This document shows positions 1 to 6,842 of a stretch of DNA of 14,948 nucleotides, piece after piece. Within the stretch, counting starts at the first letter, position 1, and every line of letters starts with the position of its first letter. Source of the stretch: Nitriliruptoraceae bacterium (GTDB lineage Bacteria; Actinomycetota; Nitriliruptoria; Nitriliruptorales; Nitriliruptoraceae); the NCBI GenBank assembly GCA_007134165.1, contig SLLJ01000369.1, positions 1-14,948 on the forward strand. The letters run 5' to 3'. The notes beneath the pieces were generated by a model that saw only the letters and a list, made by a program, of their open reading frames with translations, did not search any database and was not told the DNA's origin. A program made the position numbers and the translations under genes.

Positions 1-1592
1 GCCGCCAGGACCACGGGGGCGCTGGCCACCGTCCCGGTGCCAAGCGCGGTCCCCGCGTCCACGAAGGGGAACACGCCGTCCTCGATCACGGGGGTCGCCG
101 TCCACTGCTCGAAGTTGCGCTCGTCACCCGAGAAGGGGCTGAAGAGGTACCCAGAGGCGATGGACAGCACGGCGAGCACCACCAGCGGCCCCACCATCTG
201 CGGCCCGGATTCGTGGGGCGCGTGGTGGCTGCGGTTCTCCCCGAAGAAGATCAGGAACACCGCGCGGGCCATGTAGAAGGTGGTGACGAAGGCGGCCGCG
301 AGCCCCACGTAGTACACCAGGTTGCCGGTGGCGAAGCCGTACCCGGCCCAGATCTCCCCGGCGATGAGGATCTCGTCCTTGGAGAAGAACCCGGCCGTCA
401 GGGGGAACCCGGCCAGCGCAAGCGACCCGATCACGAAGGTCACGTAGGTCCAGGGCATGGCCTTGCGCATGCCGCCCATGTCGCTCATGTTGTTGGAGTG
501 CACGGCATGGATCAGCGACCCGGAGCCCAGGAACAGCAGCGCCTTGAAGAAGCCGTGGGTGAACAGGTGGAAGATCGCCGCCGTGTAGCCGCCGACGCCG
601 ATCGCCGCCATCATGTAGCCCAGCTGCGAGACCGTGGAGTAGGCCAGCACCTTCTTGATGTCGTCCTGCACCAGGGCCAGCAGCCCGCCGAAGAACAGCG
701 TGATCACGCCGAAGATGGCGATGACGGCCATCACCGTCGCGGACTGGGCGACGATCGGGAACAGCCGGGCGAGCAGGAAGATCCCGGCGGTGACCATCGT
801 GGCCGCGTGGATCAGCGCGGAGACCGGGGTCGGACCCGCCATCGCGTCGGGCAACCAGACGTGCAGCGGCATCTGCCCGGACTTGGACACGCAGCCGAGG
901 AAGATCAGCAGCGTGCCGAGCACGATGGTGGTCTCGGAGAGCTGTCCGCCCACCGCGGCATCGATGGTCTGACCGATGTTGAAGGGGGTGTCGGTCAGGT
1001 CGAACATGCCCGCCGAGAGCACGATCACGCCGACGATCAGGCCGACGTCGCCGAACTTGGTGGTCAGGAACGCCTTGTTGGCGGCGTCCTGGTTCGACTT
1101 GTCCTCCCAGTAGAAGCCGATCAGCAGGTAGGAGCACAGCCCGACCAGCTCCCAGCCGATCACCGCCTGCAGGGTGTTGTTGGCGATCACCAGCAGCAGC
1201 ATGGAGAAGGTGAACAGGCTGAGCATGGAGAAGAAGTAGGTGAAGCGTTCCTCGCCGTGCATGTACTCGCGGGAGTAGATGTGGACCATCAGCGAGACCA
1301 CACCCACGAGCACGAACATCATCGCGGTCAGCCCGTCGACGAGCATCCCCAGCTCGAAGATGAAGCCCCCGCCCAGCGGCGACCACTCCAGCGAGCGCTC
1401 GAAAGGCTCGGGGCTGCCCTGCATGAAGGTGTGCCAGGCGATGCCCAGGCTGATCACCAGCGATGCCCCCACCGCCGCGATCCCGATCTCACTGCCGCCT
1501 CCAGGCAGCAGTTTGCCGAACCGGGCGATCAGCGCCGCGGACAGCAGCGGGAGCACCGGCACGAGCCAGGCGTAATCCAGGAAGGCTTCCAC
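1..1592 (-). CDS. nuoL: NADH-quinone oxidoreductase subunit L, second copy (3' end outside window)
   Basis: Proton-pumping antiporter-like membrane subunit at the far end of the complex I arm. The frame starts at a GTG at 1592, 13 bases after nuoK, with GGGAG nine bases upstream. It stays open for 530 codons to the left edge, so roughly the last 80-110 residues are missing compared with usual NuoL. The pumping residues are present: Glu148 in the WELVGLCSYLLIG segment, Lys237 before QMPLHVWLPDAMAGPTPVSA (residues 240-259), DDIKKVLAYSTVSQLGYM (310-327), Lys350, and Lys405 in GFFSKDEIL. It is clearly different from the nuoL at the right end, for example in the segment after SYLLIGF and around FSKD, so the two are paralogues rather than an assembly repeat. 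It is the last visible gene of the nuoA-B-C-D-H-I-J-K-L run; nuoM and nuoN may follow outside the window. The family call is very secure. Confidence 0.95.
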   Translation of the reverse strand, partial: MEAFLDYAWLVPVLPLLSAALIARFGKLLPGGGSEIGIAAVGASLVISLGIAWHTFMQGSPEPFERSLEWSPLGGGFIFELGMLVDGLTAMMFVLVGVVSLMVHIYSREYMHGEERFTYFFSMLSLFTFSMLLLVIANNTLQAVIGWELVGLCSYLLIGFYWEDKSNQDAANKAFLTTKFGDVGLIVGVIVLSAGMFDLTDTPFNIGQTIDAAVGGQLSETTIVLGTLLIFLGCVSKSGQMPLHVWLPDAMAGPTPVSALIHAATMVTAGIFLLARLFPIVAQSATVMAVIAIFGVITLFFGGLLALVQDDIKKVLAYSTVSQLGYMMAAIGVGGYTAAIFHLFTHGFFKALLFLGSGSLIHAVHSNNMSDMGGMRKAMPWTYVTFVIGSLALAGFPLTAGFFSKDEILIAGEIWAGYGFATGNLVYYVGLAAAFVTTFYMARAVFLIFFGENRSHHAPHESGPQMVGPLVVLAVLSIASGYLFSPFSGDERNFEQWTATPVIEDGVFPFVDAGTALGTGTVASAPVVLA

Positions 1593-1605
1593 GTTGTGCC
1601 GCTCC

Positions 1606-1917
1606 CTACCAGCGCATCAGATCGACGTCATCGACATCGATCGAGGCTCGGTTCCGGAACAGGTTGAAGACGATCGCCAGCCCCACGCCGACCTCGGCAG
1701 CGGCCACCGCGATGATGAACAGCGCGAAGATCTGACCACTGACCAGCGGATCGTCGGGGTAGAGCAGGTTCTGGAAGGTGACCAGGTTGATGTTCACCGC
1801 GTTGAGCATCATCTCGACGCTGATCAGCACCAGCACCGCGTTGCGTCGGGCGATGATGCCATAGATGCCGATGCAGAAAAGCAGCGCGGCGAGCAGCAGC
1901 GGACCGACCGGGCTCAT
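1606..1917 (-). CDS. nuoK: NADH-quinone oxidoreductase subunit K
   Basis: Small membrane subunit of complex I (ND4L/Nqo11 family) in the proton channel next to NuoJ and NuoN. The protein is 103 residues, the usual length, with three predicted membrane helices (about 3-23, 28-48 and 61-86). The two conserved membrane glutamates are visible as Glu35 (in SVEMMLNAVN) and Glu75 (in AAAEVGVGLA), matching Glu36 and Glu72 of E. coli NuoK. The ATG at 1917 overlaps the nuoJ stop as ATGA, with a strong GGGAGGTGA ribosome site ending a few bases before it, so start and translational coupling are well supported. The short acidic tail (DVDDVDLMRW) is ordinary. It lies between nuoJ and nuoL, as in canonical nuo operons. 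Confidence 0.97.
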   Translation of the reverse strand: MSPVGPLLLAALLFCIGIYGIIARRNAVLVLISVEMMLNAVNINLVTFQNLLYPDDPLVSGQIFALFIIAVAAAEVGVGLAIVFNLFRNRASIDVDDVDLMRW

Positions 1918-2507
1918 CGCTCACCTCCCGCGGTCAGCTCCGGTCGGCGCTCGGCCTCGGTCGACGGATCGCCCGACAGCTCGATGTGCGTGGGCTCGGC
2001 TTCCGTACCCGATTCCCCGGGTGAACGGCGGGCCAGCACGATCGCGCCGATGAGCGCGGCGAGCAGCAGCATCGAGAGGACCTCGAAGGGCAGCACCCAC
2101 TGCGCGAACAGCGCGATGCCAATCTCGTTGACCCCGGGGCCGGTGACCTCGCGCACCCCCTCACCGCCGAATGCGCCGATGATCAGCACGCTGAGCAGCA
2201 CGAACAGCCCACCGCTGACCCCGATGGCCAGCCCGCGGTGCTGCCCGTCGAGCGCCTCACGACCGATCGGTGCGCGGGTGAGCATGAGCCCGAACAAGAA
2301 CAGCACGGCGACCGCACCGACGTTGACCAGCAGTTGCGCCAGCGCCACGAAGTCCGCCGCAAGGACCAGGAACACCGCCGCGCTCCCGGTCAGCGTCAGC
2401 GCCAGGAACAACGCCGCGTGGACCAGGTTCTTGGAGGTCACCGTCATGATGCCGGCGCCGGCCGTGGTCAGGGCCACGAGCAGGAAGACCACGTCGTGTC
2501 CGGTCAC
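1914..2507 (-). CDS. nuoJ: NADH-quinone oxidoreductase subunit J
   Basis: Membrane subunit of complex I (ND6/Nqo10 family), which carries the pi-bulge helix linking quinone reduction to proton movement. The protein is 197 residues with about five hydrophobic helices in residues 5-160. The signature region ALAQLLVNVGAVAVLFLFG (around 55-73) corresponds to the conserved third helix. The last 40 residues or so are hydrophilic and acidic and lie outside the membrane domain. The start is a GTG at 2507 whose bases overlap the nuoI stop (GTGA), with GGAGGG about six bases upstream. The end overlaps nuoK by four bases. Position between nuoI and nuoK is the normal order. Confidence 0.96.
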   Translation of the reverse strand: MTGHDVVFLLVALTTAGAGIMTVTSKNLVHAALFLALTLTGSAAVFLVLAADFVALAQLLVNVGAVAVLFLFGLMLTRAPIGREALDGQHRGLAIGVSGGLFVLLSVLIIGAFGGEGVREVTGPGVNEIGIALFAQWVLPFEVLSMLLLAALIGAIVLARRSPGESGTEAEPTHIELSGDPSTEAERRPELTAGGER

Positions 2508-3724
2508 GCGTCACCCTCCGCGTCGAGCTGCTCCTGCTTGCGCTTCTTGATCCATGCGGCCTTGGCCTTGGCCCGGGCGATGCGCTCGGACTTGCCTTCC
2601 GCGATCAGCGCGTCGAAGGTCTCCTGATCGATCTCGCCGCTGCCCTCGACGTGCACGTCGCTGAGCTTGCGGGCGGGGGCGGCCTCGGCAGCCGGCGCAG
2701 CCGGTGGTGCCTCCACAGCAGCGGCCTCGGCAGGGGCGACCTCGGCAGGGGCGACCTCGGCAGCCGGCGCAGCGGCCTCCTGCTCAGCTCGGATGCGGGC
2801 CTTCTCCTTCTTGACCCAGGCCGCCTTGGCCTTGGCCCGAGCCATGCGCTCGGACTTGCCCTCTGCGATCAGCGCGTCGAAGGTCTCCTGATCGATCTGC
2901 CCGGCCTCGACGTGGATCTCCTCGGCCTTGGGAGCAGCCGGGGCAGCCGCTGCGGCTGCCTCCTGCTCGGCCAGGATGCGGGCCTTCTCCTTCTTGACGT
3001 AGGCCGCCTTGGCCTTGGCCCGAGCCATGCGCTCGGACTTGCCTTGTGCGATCAGCGCGTCGAAGGTCTCCTGATCGATCTGCCCGGCCTCGACGTGGAT
3101 CTCCTCGGCCTTGGCTGCAGCGGCAGCCGGCGCAGCAGCCGGCGCGGCCTGGGCCAACTCGGCGTCCCGGGCGGCCTGCTCGGCCTTGGCCTCCTCGAGC
3201 TCACGCTCCTTGACGACCTTGTCGATCGCGGCGGCCACCTCGGGCACGGGCAGCGCGCCCTCGTCGAGCGGCGGTGGCGGGGGGACCGTGTCGGCCCACT
3301 CGCGCAGCTTCTCCTTCTCGTGGAGCAGCTTGTCCATGTCGTACTCGGCGTACTCGAACTCCGGCGACCACCACAGGGCATCGAACGGGCAGACCTCGAC
3401 GCAGATGCCGCAGTACATGCACAACGAGAAGTCGATCGCGAAGCGATCCAGCATGTTGCGGGTGCGGGCGCGTCCCCCTTCCTTGGCCGGCGGCACGGTC
3501 TCCTTGTGCGAGTCGATGTAGATGCACCAGTCCGGACACTCACGGGCGCACAGCATGCACACCGTGCAGTTCTCCTCCAGCAGGGCGATCACGCCCCGGG
3601 TGCGGGGAGGCAGGTCCGGCCGCTCGTTGGGGTACATCTGGGTGGAGGGCCGCTTGAACAGGTGCTTGATCGTGACGCCGAGGCCCTTGAGCAGGCCGAC
3701 GCCGGGAGGGGAGGTTGCCGCCAT
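2504..3724 (-). CDS. nuoI: NADH-quinone oxidoreductase subunit I with a long triplicated C-terminal arm
   Basis: Ferredoxin-like subunit that passes electrons through two [4Fe-4S] clusters (N6a, N6b) towards NuoB. Both cluster motifs are intact: Cys53, 56, 59, 63 and Cys102, 105, 108, 112, with an extra Cys67. The ATG at 3724 directly follows the nuoH stop. NuoI is usually about 160-220 residues; this one is 406. After residue 147 comes a run of six prolines, then a charged helical stretch (160-190), then three copies of a basic module (205-256, 266-317 and about 358-400). The modules are joined by Ala/Pro/Glu-rich linkers. Each copy reads like IDQETFDALIAEGKSER followed by an Ala/Lys-rich helix and a KK-rich end. 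Copies 1 and 2 differ at only three of 52 residues. The tail is in the same frame, has no stop or shift, and ends in a GTGA overlap with nuoJ, so it is part of the gene. I do not recognise the module as a named domain; a docking or tethering role is inference. Confidence 0.95.
   Translation of the reverse strand: MAATSPPGVGLLKGLGVTIKHLFKRPSTQMYPNERPDLPPRTRGVIALLEENCTVCMLCARECPDWCIYIDSHKETVPPAKEGGRARTRNMLDRFAIDFSLCMYCGICVEVCPFDALWWSPEFEYAEYDMDKLLHEKEKLREWADTVPPPPPLDEGALPVPEVAAAIDKVVKERELEEAKAEQAARDAELAQAAPAAAPAAAAAKAEEIHVEAGQIDQETFDALIAQGKSERMARAKAKAAYVKKEKARILAEQEAAAAAAPAAPKAEEIHVEAGQIDQETFDALIAEGKSERMARAKAKAAWVKKEKARIRAEQEAAAPAAEVAPAEVAPAEAAAVEAPPAAPAAEAAPARKLSDVHVEGSGEIDQETFDALIAEGKSERIARAKAKAAWIKKRKQEQLDAEGDA
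2525..2653 (-). repeat. NuoI arm module, copy 3 (diverged)
   Basis: In-frame copy encoding NuoI residues about 358-400. The core IDQETFDALIAEGKSER is kept, but the flanks differ (HVEGSGE before it, a KKRKQEQ end). It is the most diverged of the three and forms the C-terminus of the protein, so it is probably the oldest pair partner of the other two. Confidence 0.85.
2725..2763 (-). repeat. 15-base tandem repeat coding for an EVAPA linker
   Basis: The plus strand reads cctcggcaggggcga twice in direct tandem (2725-2739 and 2740-2754), followed by a partial third copy. On the coding strand this gives the repeated pentapeptide EVAPA in the Ala/Pro-rich linker between arm modules 2 and 3 of NuoI. 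Being in multiples of three, changes in copy number would lengthen or shorten the linker without breaking the frame. Confidence 0.85.
2774..2929 (-). repeat. NuoI arm module, copy 2
   Basis: Encodes NuoI residues 266-317. Compared by hand with copy 1 (2957-3112), about 8 of 156 bases differ and three residues change (Gln/Glu, Tyr/Trp, Leu/Arg). The period is exactly 183 bases (61 codons). Such high DNA identity inside a conserved gene suggests a recent duplication or gene conversion between the copies. Confidence 0.92.
2957..3112 (-). repeat. NuoI arm module, copy 1
   Basis: Encodes NuoI residues 205-256, first of the three modules after the ferredoxin domain. The core is IDQETFDALIAQGKSER followed by an Ala/Lys-rich helix and a KKEKAR end. 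It is preceded by an Ala/Pro-rich linker (about 191-204) and followed by another (257-265). Confidence 0.92.
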
Positions 3725-4840
3725 CTAGAACACCACCACCTTCGCGATCGCGATCACGGCCAGGTTGATCAGCGACAGCGGCACCAGCACCAGCCAGCTC
3801 AGCCGCTGCAGCTGATCCTCGCGCAGCCGCGGGTAGGCCACCCGCGCCCACACCATGATGAAGGTCAGGATCAGGATCTTGGCCAGCGTGATCACCACGC
3901 CGCCGATCGCCCCGAGCCAGCCACAGTCGAACATGCCGCCGGCACCCTCGCAGCCGGGCAGCCCGACGCCGGGCAGCAGCTGCCAGCCGCCGAGGTAAAG
4001 CACCACCATCAGCGCCGACATCGAGACCATGCCCGCGTACTCGGTCAGCAGGTACATGGCGAACTTGATGCCGGTGTACTCGGTCATATAGCCGAACACC
4101 AGCTCGGAGTCCGCGATCGGCATGTCGAACGGGGGCCGCGACAGCTCGGCCAACGAGGCCAGGAAGAAGATCACGAACCCGAGGATCTGCGGGAACACGA
4201 ACCACAGGTTGAGGTCGGTGCCGGGCAGCGTGAAGGTCGCCTGGGCCTCGACGATGCCCACCAGCGACAGCGTGCCGGCCTGCACCGCCACCGCGATCGC
4301 GGCCAGGATCAGCGGCAGCTCGTAGGCGATCAACTGGGCACCGGCGCGCAGGCCCCCGATCAGGGAGAACTTGTTGGCGCTGGCCCATCCACCCATCATC
4401 ACGCCGAGCACCGACACCGAGCTGATCGCCAGCGCGTAGAACAGTCCGAGTTCGAGGTCCACGGCCCACACCCCGGGGCCGAAGGGAAGCACCAGGAACA
4501 CCAGGATCGCGGGGACCAGCGCCAGGCCCGGGGCCAGCGCGAAGACCTTGCGGTCAGCCGCCGCGGGGATCACGTCCTCCTTCTGGATGAACTTGATCCC
4601 GTCCGCGACCAACTGCAGGGTCCCGAACGGGCCGGCGGCGACCGGGCCTCGGCGGTGCTGCAGCCGGCCCATCGCCTTGTGCTCCATGTAGCCGACGACC
4701 AGCGGGACCACGAGGAACAGCGCCAGGATGAACGCGACCTTGATCGCGACCGTGATCCCGAAGGCCACATCGAGGTCGAAGGCGGACGGCGCCGGGACGA
4801 ACACGGCCGGCGACAGGGAGGCGGTCAGCTCAACGTTCAT
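3725..4840 (-). CDS. nuoH: NADH-quinone oxidoreductase subunit H
   Basis: Membrane subunit (ND1/Nqo8 family) that forms the quinone entry channel at the junction with NuoB and NuoD. The 371-residue protein has about eight or nine hydrophobic helices. Signature segments are the first cytoplasmic loop (MEHKAMGRLQHRRGP, 52-66), GLRAGAQLIAYELPLILAA (163-181) and the acidic loop AELSRPPFDMPIADSELVFG (231-250) followed by TEYTG. This ADSE-type loop is the style seen in actinobacterial NuoH. The ATG at 4840 overlaps the nuoD stop as ATGA, and its TAG stop abuts the nuoI start with no gap. In canonical operons nuoE, nuoF and nuoG lie between nuoD and nuoH; here there is no room for them. A hydrophilic loop near 290-310 carries Cys297 and Cys306, which could form a disulfide if the loop faces outside. 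Confidence 0.97.
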   Translation of the reverse strand: MNVELTASLSPAVFVPAPSAFDLDVAFGITVAIKVAFILALFLVVPLVVGYMEHKAMGRLQHRRGPVAAGPFGTLQLVADGIKFIQKEDVIPAAADRKVFALAPGLALVPAILVFLVLPFGPGVWAVDLELGLFYALAISSVSVLGVMMGGWASANKFSLIGGLRAGAQLIAYELPLILAAIAVAVQAGTLSLVGIVEAQATFTLPGTDLNLWFVFPQILGFVIFFLASLAELSRPPFDMPIADSELVFGYMTEYTGIKFAMYLLTEYAGMVSMSALMVVLYLGGWQLLPGVGLPGCEGAGGMFDCGWLGAIGGVVITLAKILILTFIMVWARVAYPRLREDQLQRLSWLVLVPLSLINLAVIAIAKVVVF

Positions 4841-6018
4841 CGGTCGATGTCCCCCACCACGAAGAACACTGAGCCGAGCACCGAGATGGCGTCGGGAACC
4901 AGCATCCCCTCGAGCAGGTAGGGGATCGACTGCACGTTGGAGAACGACGGCGTGCGCATCTTGAGCCGCCAGGGCGTTCGACCGCCGTCGGATTCCAGCC
5001 AGTAGCCCAGCTGCCCCAGCGGGTTCTCGATGCGCTGGTAGGCCGCGCCCTCGGGCGCCTTGACCATCTTGGGCAGCTTGGTGTTGACCGGCCCTGCGGG
5101 GAGGTGATCGTGGATCTGATCGATGATGTGCAGCGAGTACTGGATGCGGTAGAGCAGGCAGGCGAAGCGGTCGAAGGAGTCGCCGTTCTCTCCGAGGTGC
5201 ACCGGTACGTCCACCTCGTCGTACTTGAGGTAGGGCTCGGTCACCCGGGAGTCCTCGGGCACGCCGGCGGCCTGCAGGGTCGGCCCGGTCACCCCGAACG
5301 ACAGGGCGACCTCCGGCGGCAGCGGTCCCACGCCCACCGTACGAGCTTGGAAGATCTCGTTGCCGAGCACGAGGTCGAAGTAGTCGGGCAGGCGTTCCTG
5401 CGTGAGCTTGCTCAGACGCACCGACTCGGCCAGGAAGCCCTTGGGAAGATCGAGCTTGAGCCCACCGACCTGGTTGTAGGTGAAGTGCAGGCGCCCGCCG
5501 GTCGCGGCCTCGAGCAGGTACTGGATCTCGTCGCGCTCACGGAAGGCGTAGAACATCGGGGTGATCGCGCCGAGCTCGAGCGCGAAGGAGCCGACGAACA
5601 TCAGGTGGTTGAGCACCCGGTTCCACTCGGCGATGAGCATCCGGATCCACTGCGCGCGGTCCGGGACCTCCATCTCGAGCATCTTCTCGACCACGAGGGC
5701 CACGCCGAGCTCGTTGGAGAACCCCGACAGCCAGTCGTGGCGGTTGACCAGCGCCTTGATCTGGCGGAAGTCGCGGTACTCGGCGAGCTTCTCGAACCCG
5801 CGGTGCATGTAGCCGATGACCGGACGCGCCGCGGTGATGCGCTCGCCGTTGAGCTCGAGCACGATCCGAAACACCCCGTGGGTGGCCGGATGCGCGGGTC
5901 CGATCGACAGGGTCATGTCGGTGGTGGCGAAGTCGCCATCCCCGACGATCTCGAGCGCGATGTCCTCGCCGGGCGCGGTGCCCGGGTGGATCTTCTCGCG
6001 GGTGGACAGATCGCTCAC
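4837..6018 (-). CDS. nuoD: NADH-quinone oxidoreductase subunit D (EFG-less type)
   Basis: 49-kDa subunit, related to the NiFe-hydrogenase large subunit, that together with NuoB forms the quinone reduction site. It is 393 residues, normal length. GPAHPATHGVFR (40-51) holds the quinone-site His43. GYMHRGFEK (69-77), AEWNRVLNHLMFVGS, ITPMFYAFRERDE and the C-terminal VVGDIDR are all family hallmarks. An ungapped hand alignment with Thermus Nqo4 from IGYLHTGFEK onward puts Trp96 (in NRHDWLSGF) at the position of quinone-binding Tyr87. The NRHDWLS and GNEIF segments resemble, from memory, the NuoD of the second, EFG-less nuo set of Streptomyces rather than the canonical one. The GTG start overlaps the nuoC stop, with a GAGGAGG ribosome site seven bases upstream; the end overlaps nuoH by four bases. 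Confidence 0.96.
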   Translation of the reverse strand: MSDLSTREKIHPGTAPGEDIALEIVGDGDFATTDMTLSIGPAHPATHGVFRIVLELNGERITAARPVIGYMHRGFEKLAEYRDFRQIKALVNRHDWLSGFSNELGVALVVEKMLEMEVPDRAQWIRMLIAEWNRVLNHLMFVGSFALELGAITPMFYAFRERDEIQYLLEAATGGRLHFTYNQVGGLKLDLPKGFLAESVRLSKLTQERLPDYFDLVLGNEIFQARTVGVGPLPPEVALSFGVTGPTLQAAGVPEDSRVTEPYLKYDEVDVPVHLGENGDSFDRFACLLYRIQYSLHIIDQIHDHLPAGPVNTKLPKMVKAPEGAAYQRIENPLGQLGYWLESDGGRTPWRLKMRTPSFSNVQSIPYLLEGMLVPDAISVLGSVFFVVGDIDR

Positions 6019-6842
6019 GCGCCGTCCTCCTCGTCGCTGGACGCCGGCTGCTGGTCGGCGTCGGCCTCGGCCGCAGCGGCCTTGGCGGCGGCAGCTTCGG
6101 CCGCGGCACGCGCCTTGGCCTCCTTGCGAGCCTGGCGCTCGGCGGCCTTGGCGGCGCGCTCAGCGGCTTTGCGCTCGCGCTCCTCGCGCTCGACGCGCTC
6201 CTGCTCGATCACGGCCTTGGCCTGCGCAGCCATGGCCTTGTCGAGCTCGTAGGGTCCGGGGGCGTCACCGATCTCGGGGACCCGCTCGATGACGTTGCCG
6301 TCCTCGTCGAGCTCCGCCGGCTCCTTCACCCCGGGCCAGGGCTTGGCTGCCCGGGAGGCGAGGTGGAAGTCCTTGCGCAGCGGCCAGCCCTCGAAGTTCT
6401 CCACCGTCAGGATTCGCGGTTCGAGCCCGGGATGGCCGTCGAACACGACCCCGAACATGTCGTAGGTCTCGCGCTCCATCCAGTCGGCCCCGCGGTAGAT
6501 CTCGGTGATCGACGCCAGCCGGGGTGCGTCACGCCCGCCCGGAACCCGGGTGCGCAGCACCAGGCGGTTGCCGGTCGAGGTGGAGTACAGCACGGCGACG
6601 ACGTCGAAACCCTCCTCGCGGGCATCCACGCCGAACAGCGAGTCGAACAGGTCGTAGGCCAACTGCGGCTCGTCACGGGCCAGGCGTGCGGCCTCGACCC
6701 AGCCCTCTGGCGCGAGCTTGCAGGTGAAGGTGCCGAACTCGACCACCGAGCCCAGCACCTGCTCCCCGAGGTGCTCGCGCAGCAGCGCCTCGGTCTCCTC
6801 CGGGTTCAGCGCCCGGTCACGGCGTGCGAGAACCCCAGCCAC
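6015..6842 (-). CDS. nuoC: NADH-quinone oxidoreductase subunit C with charged coiled-coil tail
   Basis: 30-kDa peripheral-arm subunit of complex I, which packs against NuoD and NuoB. The family signature ERETYDMFGVVFDGHPGLEP (123-142) followed by EGWPLRKDF (151-159) is clear. The core ends near residue 175 with KPWPGVKEPAE. From about 200 to 262 there is a tail very rich in Ala, Glu, Lys and Arg with no Pro or Gly, typical of a long single helix or coiled coil. It ends in an acidic stretch (SSDEEDGA). Many NuoC proteins lack such a tail. The GTG start at 6842 follows the nuoB stop directly, with GGAGG eight bases upstream. The end overlaps nuoD as GTGA. The core call is secure; the role of the tail is unknown. 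Confidence 0.95.
   Translation of the reverse strand: MAGVLARRDRALNPEETEALLREHLGEQVLGSVVEFGTFTCKLAPEGWVEAARLARDEPQLAYDLFDSLFGVDAREEGFDVVAVLYSTSTGNRLVLRTRVPGGRDAPRLASITEIYRGADWMERETYDMFGVVFDGHPGLEPRILTVENFEGWPLRKDFHLASRAAKPWPGVKEPAELDEDGNVIERVPEIGDAPGPYELDKAMAAQAKAVIEQERVEREERERKAAERAAKAAERQARKEAKARAAAEAAAAKAAAAEADADQQPASSDEEDGA

Noticed and set aside
124..1386. 420-codon minus-strand frame inside the left nuoL
   Set aside because: It is a different frame from the clear NuoL translation and is very Arg-rich; a GC-driven shadow.
1..1592. Left nuoL as an assembly duplicate of the right nuoL
   Set aside because: The two proteins differ widely outside the conserved motifs and sit in different gene contexts (after nuoK versus before nuoM), so they are true paralogues.
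2504..3290. NuoI tail as a separate gene or the result of a frameshift fusion
   Set aside because: The frame is continuous with the ferredoxin domain, has no internal start with a ribosome site that I can see, keeps normal codon use, and ends in a standard overlap with nuoJ.
2651..4921. 756-codon open frame on the plus strand
   Set aside because: It lies opposite nuoI and nuoH, is rich in Gly/Arg/His/Gln as expected from antisense reading of GC-rich genes, and shows no domain. Its repeats are only the antisense of the NuoI modules.
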